Positions 1 through 9,847 of a stretch of 64,000 nt of DNA are shown here, one piece after another. This DNA comes from Pseudomonadales bacterium (GTDB lineage: Bacteria; Pseudomonadota; Gammaproteobacteria; Pseudomonadales; DC-out160): positions 186,001 through 250,000 of the forward strand of contig JAHRWA010000032.1 in NCBI GenBank assembly GCA_019090455.1, read 5' to 3'. Position 1 is the first letter of the stretch. Each line of letters begins with the position of its first letter. The position numbers and the translations under genes were made by a program. A model generated the notes under the pieces. The model was not told the origin of the DNA, searched no databases, and worked only from the letters and a program-made list of their open reading frames with translations.

Positions 1-1065
1 TTAACTTACTCCCGGCTTTAACTCGCCAGAAGCATAACGCTGATACATGGTATCCAATGACAAAGGTTTAATCTTTGAGGCATTACCCGCAGTGCCAAAC
101 GCTTCATAGCGAATAACACAAATATCCGCCATCGCTTTGGTTGTTTCTTTCAGGTATTTCCGAGGATCAAATTCGCTTTTATTTTGCGCTAAGAAACGTC
201 TTATTGCACCGGTAGATGCCAAACGTAAATCGGTGTCGATATTGATCTTCCTAACACCATGCTTAATGCCTTCTTGAATTTCCTCTAATGGCACGCCGTA
301 AGTTTCAGGAATATCGCCGCCATATTCATTGATAATCGACAACCACTCTTGCGGTACTGAAGAAGAGCCGTGCATCACTAAATGGGTATCGGGAATACGC
401 GCATGAATTGCTTTAATGCGATCAATAGCCAAGACATCGCCCGTGGGTGGACGAGTAAACTTATACGCACCATGGCTAGTACCAATAGCAATTGCCAAGG
501 CATCTACATTCGTTGATCTAACAAAATCAGCGGCTTCTTCTGGGTCAGTTAACATCTGCTCCTGCGTCAATTTCCCCGCAGCACCAACACCATCTTCTTC
601 TCCGGCCTCTCCCGTTTCCAGAGAGCCTAAACAACCTAGCTCTCCCTCTACCGAGACGCCACACGCGTGAGCCATTTCCACAGTTCGCCGAGTGACATCA
701 ACATTGTATTCATATGAGCTAGGCGTCTTACCGTCCTCCTCCAATGAACCATCCATCATTACCGATGAAAAACCCAACTGAATGGAACGCTGACAAATCG
801 CCGCTGACGTACCGTGATCCTGATGCATACAGACAGGGATATCGGGAAACTCTTCTATAGCCGCTAAAATGAGGTGCCTTAAAAAAGGCGCTCCCGCATA
901 TTTTCTCGCTCCAGCAGAAGCCTGAACCAAAACAGGACTATCGGTTTGAGTTGCGGCTTCCATAATGGCGCGCATTTGTTCTAGATTATTCACGTTGAAT
1001 GCGGGAACGCCGTAACCATATTCCGCGGCGTGATCCAATAGCTGTCGCATGCTAATTAATGCCAT
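1..1065 (-). CDS. fba: Class II fructose-bisphosphate aldolase
   Basis: Reversible cleavage of fructose-1,6-bisphosphate to DHAP and glyceraldehyde-3-phosphate in the cytoplasm (glycolysis, gluconeogenesis, Calvin cycle). It is a 354-residue TIM-barrel protein. The class II zinc/catalytic motif is visible as H81, D83 and H84 in HQDHGTS, with downstream GTSHGAYKF and a second metal-site region HGSSSVP. The glycine- and acid-rich stretch [19 protein letters not shown] is typical of the long Calvin-cycle type (CbbA-like). ATG at 1065 is preceded by GGGAGA. The stop codon is the first three bases of the window, so the gene is complete. It lies 199 bp downstream of pgk on the same strand; the usual pgk-(pyk)-fba order of gammaproteobacteria is kept. 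Family assignment is secure. Confidence 0.97.
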   Translation of the reverse strand: MALISMRQLLDHAAEYGYGVPAFNVNNLEQMRAIMEAATQTDSPVLVQASAGARKYAGAPFLRHLILAAIEEFPDIPVCMHQDHGTSAAICQRSIQLGFSSVMMDGSLEEDGKTPSSYEYNVDVTRRTVEMAHACGVSVEGELGCLGSLETGEAGEEDGVGAAGKLTQEQMLTDPEEAADFVRSTNVDALAIAIGTSHGAYKFTRPPTGDVLAIDRIKAIHARIPDTHLVMHGSSSVPQEWLSIINEYGGDIPETYGVPLEEIQEGIKHGVRKINIDTDLRLASTGAIRRFLAQNKSEFDPRKYLKETTKAMADICVIRYEAFGTAGNASKIKPLSLDTMYQRYASGELKPGVS

Positions 1066-1138
1066 GTTTTTGTCTCCCTTGTTTTCTCAATTTGATCGTG
1101 AATGATGTTCGTCTTTAGCGAATCATTGCTAACTATTC

Positions 1139-1166
1139 ATTTCTTACTGTCTATTTCTTATTGCCT
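1139..1166. repeat. 14-bp degenerate tandem duplication (2 copies)
   Basis: ATTTCTTACTGTCT at 1139-1152 is followed immediately by ATTTCTTATTGCCT at 1153-1166 (12 of 14 identical). It lies in the pgk-fba intergenic space, about 75 bp upstream of the fba start. One of a series of unrelated short tandem duplications in this window. Confidence 0.75.
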
Positions 1167-1264
1167 ATATTTTATAACTAAAGGCTTACTATTAATTCCT
1201 AACGATTGATTCATTACTACTGCCCTTAATCGTCGTCATCAACTGTAGCCCGAAAAACTAATTT

Positions 1265-2449
1265 TCAGTTTTTCTCTTTTGCCCGCTCTTCAAGAACAGC
1301 GACTGCGGGTAATTTCTTACCTTCTAAAAACTCTAAAAATGCGCCACCGCCAGTGGATATATAGGAGATTTTATCCGCCAAGTCATATTTATCCACCGCT
1401 GCCAATGTGTCGCCACCCCCAGCAATTGAGAATGCCTCACTATCCGCTATCGCCAAAGACAAACCTTTGGTCCCTGCGGCAAATTGGTCGAATTCAAATA
1501 CGCCCACAGGTCCGTTCCAAACGATAGTCTTAGCGCTCTTTAATATTTCCGCTAATGCTGCTGTAGTATCGGGCCCAATATCCAAAATCATGTCATCTTC
1601 AGCCACTTCACTGGCAGGCTTTAGAACCGCCGGCGCAGATTCACTAAACTCCGTCGCCACAATCACATCGGTGGGAATAGGAATATCACCTGACTCAATT
1701 AATGCCTTTGCTTGGGGCAACAAGTCCGTTTCATAAAGTGACTTCCCAACGGGATAACCCGCGGCTGCTAAAAAAGTATTCGCGATTCCGCCACCAACAA
1801 TAAGCTGGTCAACCACTTTCGATAGCGATTCCAGTACCGTTAATTTAGTCGATACCTTAGAACCACCCACAATAGCAACGACTGGCTTCTGCGGATTATC
1901 CAAGGCTTTCCCTAACGCCTCTAGCTCACCTGACAACAGAGGACCGGCACAAGCAATAGGCGCGTACTTTGCCACACCATGAGTTGAAGCTTGTGCACGA
2001 TGTGCAGTACCAAAAGCGTCCATCACATAGATATCGCACATCGCAGCCATTTTTTTAGAAAGGCTCTCGTCGTTTTTCTTCTCGCCCTGATTAAAGCGAA
2101 CATTCTCACACAACACCACTTCGCCCTCATTAAGATCAACACCACCCAGCCAATCTTTCACTAGAGGCACTTCACGATTCAGCAACTTGCCAAGATGTGA
2201 AGCCACCGGAGCCAAGGAATACTGTTCATCATATTCCCCCTCAGTGGGTCGTCCTAAATGACTTAGCAAAATGACTTTGGCTCCTGCCTCCAGCGCCTGG
2301 CGAATTGTGGGTAACGCAGCTCGAATTCTAGCGTCACTGGTAACAAGCCCGTCTTTAACTGGCACATTAAGATCTTCGCGAATAAGAACTCGCTTGCCCG
2401 ATAATTCCAGGTCACCCATTTTCAATACTGTATTTGCTGGCACTGTCAT
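1265..2449 (-). CDS. pgk: Phosphoglycerate kinase
   Basis: Catalyses 1,3-bisphosphoglycerate + ADP to 3-phosphoglycerate + ATP in glycolysis; runs in reverse in gluconeogenesis. The 394-residue protein shows the N-terminal substrate-binding pattern ([30 protein letters not shown]), the hinge region [12 protein letters not shown], the nucleotide-binding WNGPVGVFE, and the C-terminal [14 protein letters not shown]. Length matches the bacterial family. It starts at ATG 2449. Neighbours are tkt upstream (85 bp) and fba downstream. The epd/gap gene often found between tkt and pgk in related genomes is absent here. Confidence 0.98.
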   Translation of the reverse strand: MTVPANTVLKMGDLELSGKRVLIREDLNVPVKDGLVTSDARIRAALPTIRQALEAGAKVILLSHLGRPTEGEYDEQYSLAPVASHLGKLLNREVPLVKDWLGGVDLNEGEVVLCENVRFNQGEKKNDESLSKKMAAMCDIYVMDAFGTAHRAQASTHGVAKYAPIACAGPLLSGELEALGKALDNPQKPVVAIVGGSKVSTKLTVLESLSKVVDQLIVGGGIANTFLAAAGYPVGKSLYETDLLPQAKALIESGDIPIPTDVIVATEFSESAPAVLKPASEVAEDDMILDIGPDTTAALAEILKSAKTIVWNGPVGVFEFDQFAAGTKGLSLAIADSEAFSIAGGGDTLAAVDKYDLADKISYISTGGGAFLEFLEGKKLPAVAVLEERAKEKN

Positions 2450-2476
2450 TCTTACTACTCTCTTCTTGGACGCTGG

Positions 2477-2512
2477 TTCTGTCGTTTTTTCTGTCGCTTA
2501 TTCTGCCAATCC
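2477..2512. repeat. 12-bp degenerate tandem repeat (3 copies)
   Basis: Three head-to-tail units between tkt and pgk: TTCTGTCGTTTT (2477-2488), TTCTGTCGCTTA (2489-2500) and TTCTGCCAATCC (2501-2512). They sit about 30 bp upstream of the pgk start codon, in the short tkt-pgk gap. The unit is unrelated to those of other arrays in the window. Confidence 0.75.
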
Positions 2513-2533
2513 GTCTTTCAATTAGCCCGTAGA

Positions 2534-4516
2534 TTATAAGGAAAGTACCGCTTCAACCACCTTCTCAGTGGTAATCCCAAAGTGCTCATATAGCGCCTTC
2601 GCCGGTGCCGATTCACCGAAAGAATTCATTCCCACAATCGCGCCATCGATGCCGACATATTTATACCAATAATCAGTGATGGCTGCCTCGACTGCGACCC
2701 GCTTAACGCCGGTAGGTAATACCGAAGCACGATAGCCGCTATCCTGTTGATCGAAATGATCTGTACTCGGCATTGAGACGACTTGAATAGAGCGACCTTT
2801 TTTCTCTAATTCAGCAGCTGCTTCCAACGCAAGACTCAGCTCCGAACCCGTAGCAATAATCACTGCATCAGGTTTTGCAGCTCCCTTCACGATGTATCCG
2901 CCTTTCTCAATATTGGCTATCTGCTCAGGAGTCCGATCCACATGAGGTAATCCTTGGCGGGAGAAAATCAATGCACTGGGGCCATCCTTACGTTCGATGG
3001 CTTTTTTCCAAGCCACGGCTGATTCAACCGCATCGCAGGGACGCCACAAAGACATGTTAGGCGTCACGCGCAAACTCGCCATTTGTTCAACGGGCTGATG
3101 CGTCGGCCCATCCTCTCCTAAACCAATAGAGTCATGGGTATAAACAAAAATGGCACGCTGCTTCATCAGCGCGGCCATGCGTAACGCATTACGCGCATAT
3201 TCAACAAACACTAAGAAAGTCGCACCGTAAGGAACAAACCCACCATGCAAGGCCACACCATTCATAATGGCCGACATGCCAAACTCTCGCACACCATAAT
3301 AAACATAGTTTCCATCAGCCTCGTCTTGAATACCTTTACAGCCTTCCCATATCGTGAGATTCGAACCGGCTAAGTCAGCAGAGCCACCGAGAAATTCAGG
3401 TAGCACCGGCCCTAGGGCATTTAGCGTATTTTGAGACGCTTTCCGCGATGCTATTGTGGAAGCGGCTTTGTTGACGTCGTCAATGTGGGCGGCAGCTTTC
3501 GCATCCCAATCTGCGGGCAAATCACCCTCAGATCGGCGAATAAATTCAGCGGCTAATTCAGGGTATGCGCTCTGGTACGCATCAAAGGTTTTCTGCCACT
3601 CTTGTTCGGCTTTCGCTCCTTTTGCTTTCGCATCCCAACCTTTATAAATATCAGCAGGGATATCAAATGCGGGATGAGACCAACCTAATGCTTCACGTGT
3701 TAATTTAATTTCGTCGTCACCCAACGGTGCTCCATGACAGCTTTCTTTACCTTCTTTGTTGGGAGAGCCAAATCCAATAACGGTCTTACAACAAATTAGC
3801 GTCGGCTGATCCGCATTGGCTTTGCCTTGTTCGACAGCGGATTTTATCGCCTCTGCATCATGACCATCCACAGCAGGGAATACCTGCCAGCCATAAGACT
3901 CAAAACGTTTAACCGTATCATCGCTAAACCAACCTTCGACCTCACCATCGATAGAGATGCCATTGTCATCATAAAAACAGATTAATTTACCCAGTTGCAA
4001 GGTGCCGGCCAAGGAACAGACCTCATGAGAGATACCTTCCATCATGCAGCCATCACCGAGAAAGACGTAGGTATTGTGATCCACAATAATGTGCTCAGGG
4101 CGATTGAATTGTGCAGCCAAAGTCTTCTCAGCCATTGCCATGCCCACGGCATTCGCAAGACCTTGCCCTAAGGGTCCCGTGGTGGTTTCAATCCCTTCCG
4201 CAAATCCGTATTCGGGGTGACCGGCTGTTTTCGAGTGCAACTGACGAAAATTCTTAATATCGTCAATGGCTAGGTCATAACCCGACAAATGCAACAACGA
4301 GTACAACAACATAGAACCATGGCCATTTGAAAGCACAAACCGATCCCGGTCATACCACTTAGCGTTTCCAGGATTGTGCTTCAGATTATCATTCCAAAGA
4401 ACCTCGGCTATATCAGCCATACCCATTGGGGCTCCGGGATGACCTGATTTGGCTTTTTGAACTGCATCCATACTTAGAGCGCGAATGGCGTTGGCTAATT
4501 CTCTGCGCGATGGCAT
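2534..4516 (-). CDS. tkt: Transketolase
   Basis: Thiamine-diphosphate enzyme moving two-carbon ketol units in the pentose phosphate and Calvin pathways. Its 660 residues match the bacterial family. Motifs seen: N-terminal [47 protein letters not shown], the TPP motif starting [12 protein letters not shown] and ending near YDDNGIS, and the pyrimidine-domain [15 protein letters not shown] with [19 protein letters not shown]. The ATG at 4516 has AGGAG about 10 bp upstream. It heads a minus-strand tkt-pgk-fba group and is divergent from the metK regulator gene, with a 487-bp intergenic region between. Confidence 0.98.
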   Translation of the reverse strand: MPSRRELANAIRALSMDAVQKAKSGHPGAPMGMADIAEVLWNDNLKHNPGNAKWYDRDRFVLSNGHGSMLLYSLLHLSGYDLAIDDIKNFRQLHSKTAGHPEYGFAEGIETTTGPLGQGLANAVGMAMAEKTLAAQFNRPEHIIVDHNTYVFLGDGCMMEGISHEVCSLAGTLQLGKLICFYDDNGISIDGEVEGWFSDDTVKRFESYGWQVFPAVDGHDAEAIKSAVEQGKANADQPTLICCKTVIGFGSPNKEGKESCHGAPLGDDEIKLTREALGWSHPAFDIPADIYKGWDAKAKGAKAEQEWQKTFDAYQSAYPELAAEFIRRSEGDLPADWDAKAAAHIDDVNKAASTIASRKASQNTLNALGPVLPEFLGGSADLAGSNLTIWEGCKGIQDEADGNYVYYGVREFGMSAIMNGVALHGGFVPYGATFLVFVEYARNALRMAALMKQRAIFVYTHDSIGLGEDGPTHQPVEQMASLRVTPNMSLWRPCDAVESAVAWKKAIERKDGPSALIFSRQGLPHVDRTPEQIANIEKGGYIVKGAAKPDAVIIATGSELSLALEAAAELEKKGRSIQVVSMPSTDHFDQQDSGYRASVLPTGVKRVAVEAAITDYWYKYVGIDGAIVGMNSFGESAPAKALYEHFGITTEKVVEAVLSL

Positions 4517-4875
4517 CAGGGCTTGCTCCTAAACTTGTTCTCGAAAAAGACAAGTCATTTGGTTAGTTGAGTGTCTCGGGTTATAAGCTGCATATCGGCT
4601 GTACCAGATACCGTATTCGTCTCTATTAAGGTGCTAGCAGATAAATAAGGCGCGCTATTGTCTCTCACCTAGTGAAAGGCTTCAATCTGCGCTGACTCTA
4701 TTCTGAGAACTATTTTTCCATCAGGTTGGCAACAACCTAGAGAACAACGGCCTCGATAACAGTGGGATTTTTTCGAAAAAAAAGCGTTTTAGTCATTCCT
4801 AATCAAGCCAACTGCGTCCAGCCTCAGCGAAAATAAACCAACCTATTGTTTTAATTACACTAATATTAGAACTTA

Positions 4876-4905
4876 ATTCTATATCGAAATATTTTGATAT
4901 AGAAT
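4876..4905. promoter_or_regulatory. Perfect inverted repeat, candidate ArsR/SahR-type operator
   Basis: Arms ATTCTATATC (4876-4885) and GATATAGAAT (4896-4905) are exact reverse complements around a 10-bp AT-rich spacer. It lies about 100 bp upstream of the ArsR-methyltransferase regulator and 370 bp upstream of tkt. ArsR-family dimers bind imperfect palindromes of this size and AT content, and SahR-type regulators control their own gene and the neighbouring methionine-cycle genes. The palindrome is seen; its role as operator is inferred. No second copy was noticed directly upstream of metK, ahcY or metF. Confidence 0.6.
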
Positions 4906-4934
4906 AGGACCCTCTGCTACACTTCAGTCCACTT

Positions 4935-4974
4935 ATTACCGCTCACTATTAACCATTACCGTTCACTACCAACA
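4935..4974. repeat. 20-bp degenerate tandem duplication (2 copies)
   Basis: ATTACCGCTCACTATTAACC (4935-4954) is directly followed by ATTACCGTTCACTACCAACA (4955-4974). It lies between the candidate operator and the regulator start, so it probably falls in the 5' leader of that mRNA. Confidence 0.75.
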
Positions 4975-5003
4975 ACTCACTCACTTGGATAAGCCTTCGT
5001 ACC

Positions 5004-5993
5004 TTGACATCAATCTCACCTAGCCTGGACACATCTGATCTGAAAGAGATCGCTGATCTTTGCAAAAGCAGTGGTGATCCGCTGCGCTTAGAAGTTTTGC
5101 GAGCACTTAAAACCGACTCCTACAGCGTCCTAGAATTATGTGACATTTTTGACGTCAAACAATCGAGCATGAGTCATCATTTAAAGATATTAGCTAAAGC
5201 CAATGCGGTGGCCACTCGGCGCGAAGGTAATTCCATATTCTATCGACGGGCACTGGCTCATCAAAGTAAGCCTAGCGGCCGCCTTCTACAGGCACTGTTT
5301 CAATCCGTAGACGCCTCAAAGCTGCCCCAAGCTACCAGTGAACGGATAAAAAAAACGAAATCCCAAAGAGCCAACTTATCACGACATTTTTTCGACAAAC
5401 ACGTATCTCAATTCCAAGAACAACAAGAACTCATTGCCCAATATCATCAATATGCTGGCAGCGCTAAAGATCTATTACTTCATATTGAACCCAACGAACA
5501 TTCCACCGCGTTGGAAATAGGACCAGGACAGGGAGAGTTTTTAAAAGAGCTATCCCCACTCTTTAAGCGCGTTATAGCTTTGGATATCTCTGAGAACATG
5601 CTCAATCAAGCTCAAGCTTTTTCCACCAAAGAAAACTTACACAACATCGATTTTATATTAGGCGACACATTAAAGGCCGCCAACGACGGCATCTGCGTGG
5701 ATCACATTGTTTGCAATATGGTATTGCATCATGTGCCCTCTCCCGCCGACGTTTTTCAAGATTGCACCTCTCTTCTTGAAGTGGGAGGCACAATTGTCAT
5801 AACCGATCTCTGTCGCCACGACCAAAGCTGGGCAAAAGACAGCTGTGGCGATTCCTGGTTAGGCTTCGATCCTGAAGAACTAACAGAGTGGGCCAATGAT
5901 GCCGGCCTAGTAGATCAAGAGAGTTTATATTTGGGGCTCAGAAATGGGTTCCAAATACAGGTACGACGGTTTGATAAAGTAGCAAATAGATAA
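5004..5993 (+). CDS. ArsR-family regulator fused to SAM-dependent methyltransferase domain (SahR-like)
   Basis: 329 residues. Residues about 10-90 form an ArsR winged helix (SGDPLRLEVLRAL, then VLELCDIFDVKQSSMSHHLK as recognition region, then wing RREGNSIFYRR). Residues about 150-325 form a class I methyltransferase fold with motif I ALEIGPGQGEFL and acidic DISENML. This architecture next to metK is known in Proteobacteria; SahR is the described regulator of the S-adenosylhomocysteine cycle and senses SAH. Likely role here: DNA-binding repressor of metK/ahcY and itself, with SAM/SAH bound by the C-terminal domain. The start is TTG at 5004; the next in-frame ATG falls inside the helix-turn-helix, so it is too late. 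No strong ribosome site is seen. Whether the methyltransferase domain is catalytic cannot be told. Confidence 0.85.
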   Translation: MTSISPSLDTSDLKEIADLCKSSGDPLRLEVLRALKTDSYSVLELCDIFDVKQSSMSHHLKILAKANAVATRREGNSIFYRRALAHQSKPSGRLLQALFQSVDASKLPQATSERIKKTKSQRANLSRHFFDKHVSQFQEQQELIAQYHQYAGSAKDLLLHIEPNEHSTALEIGPGQGEFLKELSPLFKRVIALDISENMLNQAQAFSTKENLHNIDFILGDTLKAANDGICVDHIVCNMVLHHVPSPADVFQDCTSLLEVGGTIVITDLCRHDQSWAKDSCGDSWLGFDPEELTEWANDAGLVDQESLYLGLRNGFQIQVRRFDKVANR

Positions 5994-6077
5994 ATCGAGA
6001 AAATCAGTAGAATAATAAACACAAGGCAAATCAACGAACCATTTTATTTTTCATTTAACGTAAAAAGGACCAACAAA

Positions 6078-7238
6078 ATGAGCGAATATTCTTTATTTAC
6101 TTCCGAATCGGTTTCCGAAGGGCATCCCGATAAAATGGCAGATCAGATTTCTGACGCCATACTCGATGCCATTATTGCGGACGACCCCAATTCACGAGTG
6201 GCAGTAGAAACCATGGTAAAAACCGGCATGGTGATCATAGCCGGAGAAGTCCGCACCAACACCTACGTTGATCTAGAGGCTATCGTTCGAGAGGTTGTTC
6301 TTGATATCGGCTATGACAGCAGTGATGTTGGCTTTGATGGCGCTTCCTGCGCGATACTTAACGCTATCGGAAAACAATCTTCTGATATCGCCATGGGCGT
6401 AGACGAAGGTGATAAAAAGGCACTCGGCGCAGGCGACCAAGGATTAATGTTTGGTTACGCTACGAATGAAACAGATGTTCTGATGCCGGCTCCTATCTTT
6501 TATTCCCACCTTCTCGTTGCAAAACAAGCTGAAGTCAGAAAAAACGGAACCCTTGATTGGCTAAGACCCGACGCCAAAAGTCAGGTAACACTACGCTACG
6601 AAAACAACAAACCTGTCGCCGTTGACGCTGTTGTATTATCCACCCAGCATAGCCCTAACATCAGTCATTCTGATCTTTGCGATGCGGTGATGGAACATAT
6701 TATCAAGCCCGTCTTACCCGTTGAGTGGCTACATTCGGATACGCTATTCCACATCAATCCCACCGGCCAATTTATTATTGGTGGCCCCGTAGGCGATTGC
6801 GGTCTCACAGGACGAAAGATTATCGTTGATACTTACGGTGGTATGGCTCGACACGGCGGTGGTGCATTCTCAGGAAAAGACCCGTCCAAAGTTGACCGTT
6901 CAGCTGCCTATGCGGTTCGTTACGTCGCTAAAAACATTGTCGCCGCAGGCCTAGCGGATCGCTGCGAAATTCAGGTCTCCTATGCCATCGGTGTAGCGGA
7001 ACCCACCTCCATTAGCATCGAGACTTTTGGCACAGGTAAAGTATCAGACGCGAAGATTGCCGAAGTCGTTCGTGAGCATTTTGACCTTCGTCCGGGTGGC
7101 CTAATCGATATGTTAGACCTTCGCCGTCCGATTTATCGCGATACTGCGGCATACGGGCATTTTGGTCGAACCGGCTCTAATTTCACTTGGGAACAAACAG
7201 ACAAAGTGGCGGCCATCAAAGCAAGTCTCGGCCTATAA
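6078..7238 (+). CDS. metK: S-adenosylmethionine synthetase
   Basis: Makes S-adenosylmethionine from methionine and ATP with release of PPi and Pi; cytoplasmic tetramer. The 386 residues are the usual length. Signatures seen: N-terminal [18 protein letters not shown], the hexapeptide region [12 protein letters not shown], and the P-loop-like [19 protein letters not shown] at 6078 is preceded by AAAAAGGACC. It lies 84 bp after the regulator and 46 bp before ahcY on the same strand, so all three may be co-transcribed and feed the activated methyl cycle. Confidence 0.98.
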   Translation: MSEYSLFTSESVSEGHPDKMADQISDAILDAIIADDPNSRVAVETMVKTGMVIIAGEVRTNTYVDLEAIVREVVLDIGYDSSDVGFDGASCAILNAIGKQSSDIAMGVDEGDKKALGAGDQGLMFGYATNETDVLMPAPIFYSHLLVAKQAEVRKNGTLDWLRPDAKSQVTLRYENNKPVAVDAVVLSTQHSPNISHSDLCDAVMEHIIKPVLPVEWLHSDTLFHINPTGQFIIGGPVGDCGLTGRKIIVDTYGGMARHGGGAFSGKDPSKVDRSAAYAVRYVAKNIVAAGLADRCEIQVSYAIGVAEPTSISIETFGTGKVSDAKIAEVVREHFDLRPGGLIDMLDLRRPIYRDTAAYGHFGRTGSNFTWEQTDKVAAIKASLGL

Positions 7239-7284
7239 TTACTTCTATTGACTGTATTACACTTTTTTTATTAAAGGAAAAACA

Positions 7285-8649
7285 ATGAGCGATTACAAAG
7301 TAGCAGATATCAGTTTAGCCGAATGGGGCCGACGAGAGATTGAAATAGCAGAAACTGAAATGCCGGCACTCATGGCCCTCAGGAAAAAATATTCTGCCGC
7401 CAAGCCATTAGCCAACGCGAAAATTATGGGCTGCATTCACATGACCATACAGACCGCGGTGTTGATCGAAACATTAGTGGATTTGGGCGCGGAAGTGCGC
7501 TGGTCTTCTTGCAACATCTTCTCAACACAAGATCACGCTGCCGCTGCCATTGCCGCCGCAGGCATTCCCGTCTTTGCATGGAAAGGGGAAACCGAAGATG
7601 AGGCATGGTGGTGCATCGAGCAGACTATTCTTAAAGATGGAGCTGTTTGGGATTCCAATATGATCCTTGATGATGGTGGCGACCTCACTCAAATTCTTCA
7701 TGAAAAATATCCCGAAGCTTTGGATAACATTCACGGAATTTCAGAAGAAACCACCACGGGTGTACATCGCCTATTAGAGATGCTGGAAGAAGGCTCCTTA
7801 AAAGTCCCTGCTATCAACGTTAACGACTCGGTCACCAAATCCAAAAATGACAATAAATACGGCTGCCGTCATAGCTTAAACGATGCCATAAAACGCGGTA
7901 CCGACCATTTATTATCAGGTAAGAAAGCGCTAGTCATAGGCTACGGTGACGTGGGTAAAGGTTCTGCCGCTTCATTGAGCCAAGAAGGTATGATTGTCCG
8001 CGTTACTGAAATCGATCCCATTTGTGCTATGCAAGCCTGCATGGATGGATTTGAAGTGGTATCGCCTTATATCGACGGCGTTAACACAGGCTCTCTAGAC
8101 TGTATCGACACTCGTGTTTTAGGCACCACTGACCTAGTCGTTACTTGTACTGGTAACGTCGATGTCTGTGACAAAAATATGCTTCAGTCCCTCAAAAAAG
8201 GCGCGGTTGTTTGTAACATCGGTCATTTCGACAGTGAAATTGATACCAACTTTATGCGTGAGAGCTGGAAGTGGGTCGAGGTTAAGCCTCAGGTTCATAA
8301 AATTTCTCGATCAGCAGAAGCCACTGATTACTTACTTCTACTATCCGAAGGTCGTTTAGTAAATCTAGGTAATGCGACAGGTCACCCGTCTCGCATCATG
8401 GACGGCTCTTTCGCAAACCAAGTACTGGCTCAAATCCATCTTTGGGATAAGAAGTTTGCTGACTTACCCGCAGGCGAAAAGACCCAAGCACTTTACGTTG
8501 AAGTCTTACCGAAAAAGCTAGACGAAGAAGTGGCCGCTGATATGGTAGCTGGCTTTGCTGGTGTCGTTACCAAAATGACAAAAGAACAATCTGACTACAT
8601 TAAAGTCCCTGTAGACGGTCCGTTCAAACCAGAAAGCTATAAGTACTAA
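7285..8649 (+). CDS. ahcY: Adenosylhomocysteinase (SAH hydrolase)
   Basis: Splits S-adenosylhomocysteine to adenosine and homocysteine, removing product inhibition of methyltransferases. The 454 residues include the NAD-binding [13 protein letters not shown], substrate-site [20 protein letters not shown] and the conserved C-terminal KPESYKY. The extra segment of about 40 residues (around 130-175) present in the Pseudomonas/plant type is there. ATG 7285 follows AAAGGAAA. The last codons plus stop are part of a short direct duplication. The gene is followed by two RNA hairpins and metF. Confidence 0.98.
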   Translation: MSDYKVADISLAEWGRREIEIAETEMPALMALRKKYSAAKPLANAKIMGCIHMTIQTAVLIETLVDLGAEVRWSSCNIFSTQDHAAAAIAAAGIPVFAWKGETEDEAWWCIEQTILKDGAVWDSNMILDDGGDLTQILHEKYPEALDNIHGISEETTTGVHRLLEMLEEGSLKVPAINVNDSVTKSKNDNKYGCRHSLNDAIKRGTDHLLSGKKALVIGYGDVGKGSAASLSQEGMIVRVTEIDPICAMQACMDGFEVVSPYIDGVNTGSLDCIDTRVLGTTDLVVTCTGNVDVCDKNMLQSLKKGAVVCNIGHFDSEIDTNFMRESWKWVEVKPQVHKISRSAEATDYLLLLSEGRLVNLGNATGHPSRIMDGSFANQVLAQIHLWDKKFADLPAGEKTQALYVEVLPKKLDEEVAADMVAGFAGVVTKMTKEQSDYIKVPVDGPFKPESYKY

Positions 8650-8667
8650 ATCCGTAAGTACTAAATC
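8641..8667. repeat. 15-bp-period duplication of the ahcY stop-codon region
   Basis: AAGTACTAAATC occurs at 8641-8652 and again exactly at 8656-8667, separated by CGT. The first copy encodes the last two residues (Lys-Tyr) and stop codon of ahcY, so the gene end was duplicated into the 3' UTR. The 12 bp are identical, making this one of the youngest-looking duplications here. Confidence 0.8.
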
Positions 8668-8686
8668 AAAAAACACTAACAATAAT

Positions 8687-8729
8687 GGCGTACTCGTGGC
8701 ACCTTCTTAATAGTCGCCACTGAGTACCC
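8687..8729 (+). other. Stable hairpin in the ahcY-metF intergenic RNA
   Basis: GTACTCGTGGC (8690-8700) pairs with GCCAC (8716-8720) and GAGTAC (8722-8727) with a single bulged T, extended by GG/CC at 8687-8688 and 8728-8729. It is followed 22 bases later by the terminator-like hairpin. No match to the conserved core of the SAH riboswitch was recognised. Possible roles are mRNA 3' protection or part of a metF leader. Confidence 0.5.
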
Positions 8730-8750
8730 AAATAAGCAAATATGACAGAG

Positions 8751-8795
8751 ACCCTCTTTCCTTTATTTATTTAATTAAAGACAGGAGGGTTTTTT
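8751..8795 (+). terminator. Intrinsic terminator directly upstream of metF
   Basis: ACCCTC (8751-8756) pairs with GAGGGT (8785-8790), with inner pairing of CTTTA with TAAAG, followed by TTTTTT. Only about 25 bases separate the T tract from the metF ATG. No separate promoter fits in between, so metF needs read-through or conditional antitermination, or initiation upstream within this region. Confidence 0.8.
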
Positions 8796-8819
8796 ATAGA
8801 CACAAATGGAAACACGATC

Positions 8820-9671
8820 ATGATTGGTCAACAACTTCGATTTAGCTTTGAATTCTTCCCACCAAAAACCGATGCGGGATTAGAAAAATTCAGAGTGGTT
8901 CGCTCACAACTGGCACAGTTGAAACCTGAGTTCTTCTCCGTCACCTACGGCGCAGGCGGTTCTACTCGTGACACAACACTGAGCACCGTATTGGAAACAC
9001 AAAACCACTCCGGCATAGCCACCGCACCACACCTCTCCTCGGTGGGTGATACTCGCGACTCCTTGCGACAACTACTGAATCAATACAAGGACGAAGGCAT
9101 TAATCGCATCGTGGCCCTGCGAGGTGATCTTCCTTCAGGAATGGGCGCAACTGGCGAATTAACCTATGCCAGCGACCTCGTGAAGTTTATTCGAGAAGAG
9201 ACAGGAGACCACTTTCAATTAGAAGTGGCAGCCTATCCAGAGGTTCATCCCCAAGCTGTATCTGCCGATGCCGATCTCAAGGCCTTTAAACTCAAGGTAG
9301 ATGCAGGCGCAAACAGCGCTATCACGCAGTACTTCTTCAATATCGAGGCATATCATTATTTTATGGATATGTGCGACAAGGCAGCCATCGACATCCCTAT
9401 CTATCCTGGGATTATGCCCATTACCAATTTCACGAATTTGGCGCGATTCTCTGATAATTGTGGTGCGGAGATTCCACGATGGATACGCAAAAGACTCGAA
9501 GGCTATGGCGATGATATAGAATCAATCAAACAGTTTGGTGAAGAAGTAATCACGCGATTAGTAGAAACACTGATTGATAATGGCGCTCCTGGTATTCACT
9601 TCTACACAATGAACCAAGCCAAACCCATACTAGCAATTTGGGACAACCTCTCTCTAAACGAGCTAGCGTAA
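8820..9671 (+). CDS. metF: Methylenetetrahydrofolate reductase
   Basis: FAD-dependent reduction of 5,10-methylene-THF to 5-methyl-THF, the methyl donor that regenerates methionine. The 283-residue TIM barrel carries FSFEFFPPKTDAG at the N-terminus, TYGAGGSTRD near residue 40, and ALRGDLPSGMG around residue 100, all family signatures. It starts with ATG 8820. It is immediately downstream of an intrinsic terminator, so its expression may be separately controlled from metK-ahcY, although it belongs to the same cycle. Confidence 0.97.
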   Translation: MIGQQLRFSFEFFPPKTDAGLEKFRVVRSQLAQLKPEFFSVTYGAGGSTRDTTLSTVLETQNHSGIATAPHLSSVGDTRDSLRQLLNQYKDEGINRIVALRGDLPSGMGATGELTYASDLVKFIREETGDHFQLEVAAYPEVHPQAVSADADLKAFKLKVDAGANSAITQYFFNIEAYHYFMDMCDKAAIDIPIYPGIMPITNFTNLARFSDNCGAEIPRWIRKRLEGYGDDIESIKQFGEEVITRLVETLIDNGAPGIHFYTMNQAKPILAIWDNLSLNELA

Positions 9672-9744
9672 GCCATTATCAACTCTTCGAATTAATTTAT
9701 AGTAAAGTCAGCTTCCCCTACTTCTCGTTTACTTTATGTACTTC

Positions 9745-9778
9745 CCAATTCAGCTATACTATAGTATAGCTGAATTGG
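9745..9778. promoter_or_regulatory. 34-bp perfect palindrome
   Basis: Bases 9745-9778 read identically on both strands with no spacer. The left half begins CCAATTCAGC and the centre is CTATACTATAGTATAG. It lies 73 bp after the metF stop and about 70-100 bp before the next start. There is no T tract to make it an intrinsic terminator. It could be an operator for the downstream DUF2505-like gene or a cruciform/RNA hairpin; function unknown. Confidence 0.7.
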
Positions 9779-9808
9779 AGTTCGGCCAATGACAACGCCC
9801 TCCATAAG

Positions 9809-9847
9809 AGCTGAGCCTCAATTTTGAGCCACAATCTTGAGCCACAA
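9809..9847. repeat. 13-bp degenerate tandem repeat (3 copies)
   Basis: GCTGAGCCTCAATT, TTGAGCCACAATC and TTGAGCCACAATG follow one another immediately upstream of and into the first possible ATG of the next gene. The last two units differ by one base. Confidence 0.7.

Larger units (their letters stand above)
4517..5003. other. Divergent intergenic region, tkt / ArsR-type regulator
   Basis: 487 bp without a convincing ORF. It must hold the promoters of tkt (leftward) and of the regulator (rightward). Visible structure: a 14-bp palindrome of six T, CG, six A near 4770; a perfect 30-bp inverted repeat at 4876-4905; and a 20-bp tandem duplication at 4935-4974 just upstream of the regulator start. 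Confidence 0.7.

Noticed and set aside
8650-8819. SAH riboswitch before metF
   Set aside because: The hairpins are real, but the conserved SAH riboswitch core was not recognised and ahcY itself has only a 46-bp leader. Kept as an unknown possible attenuator.
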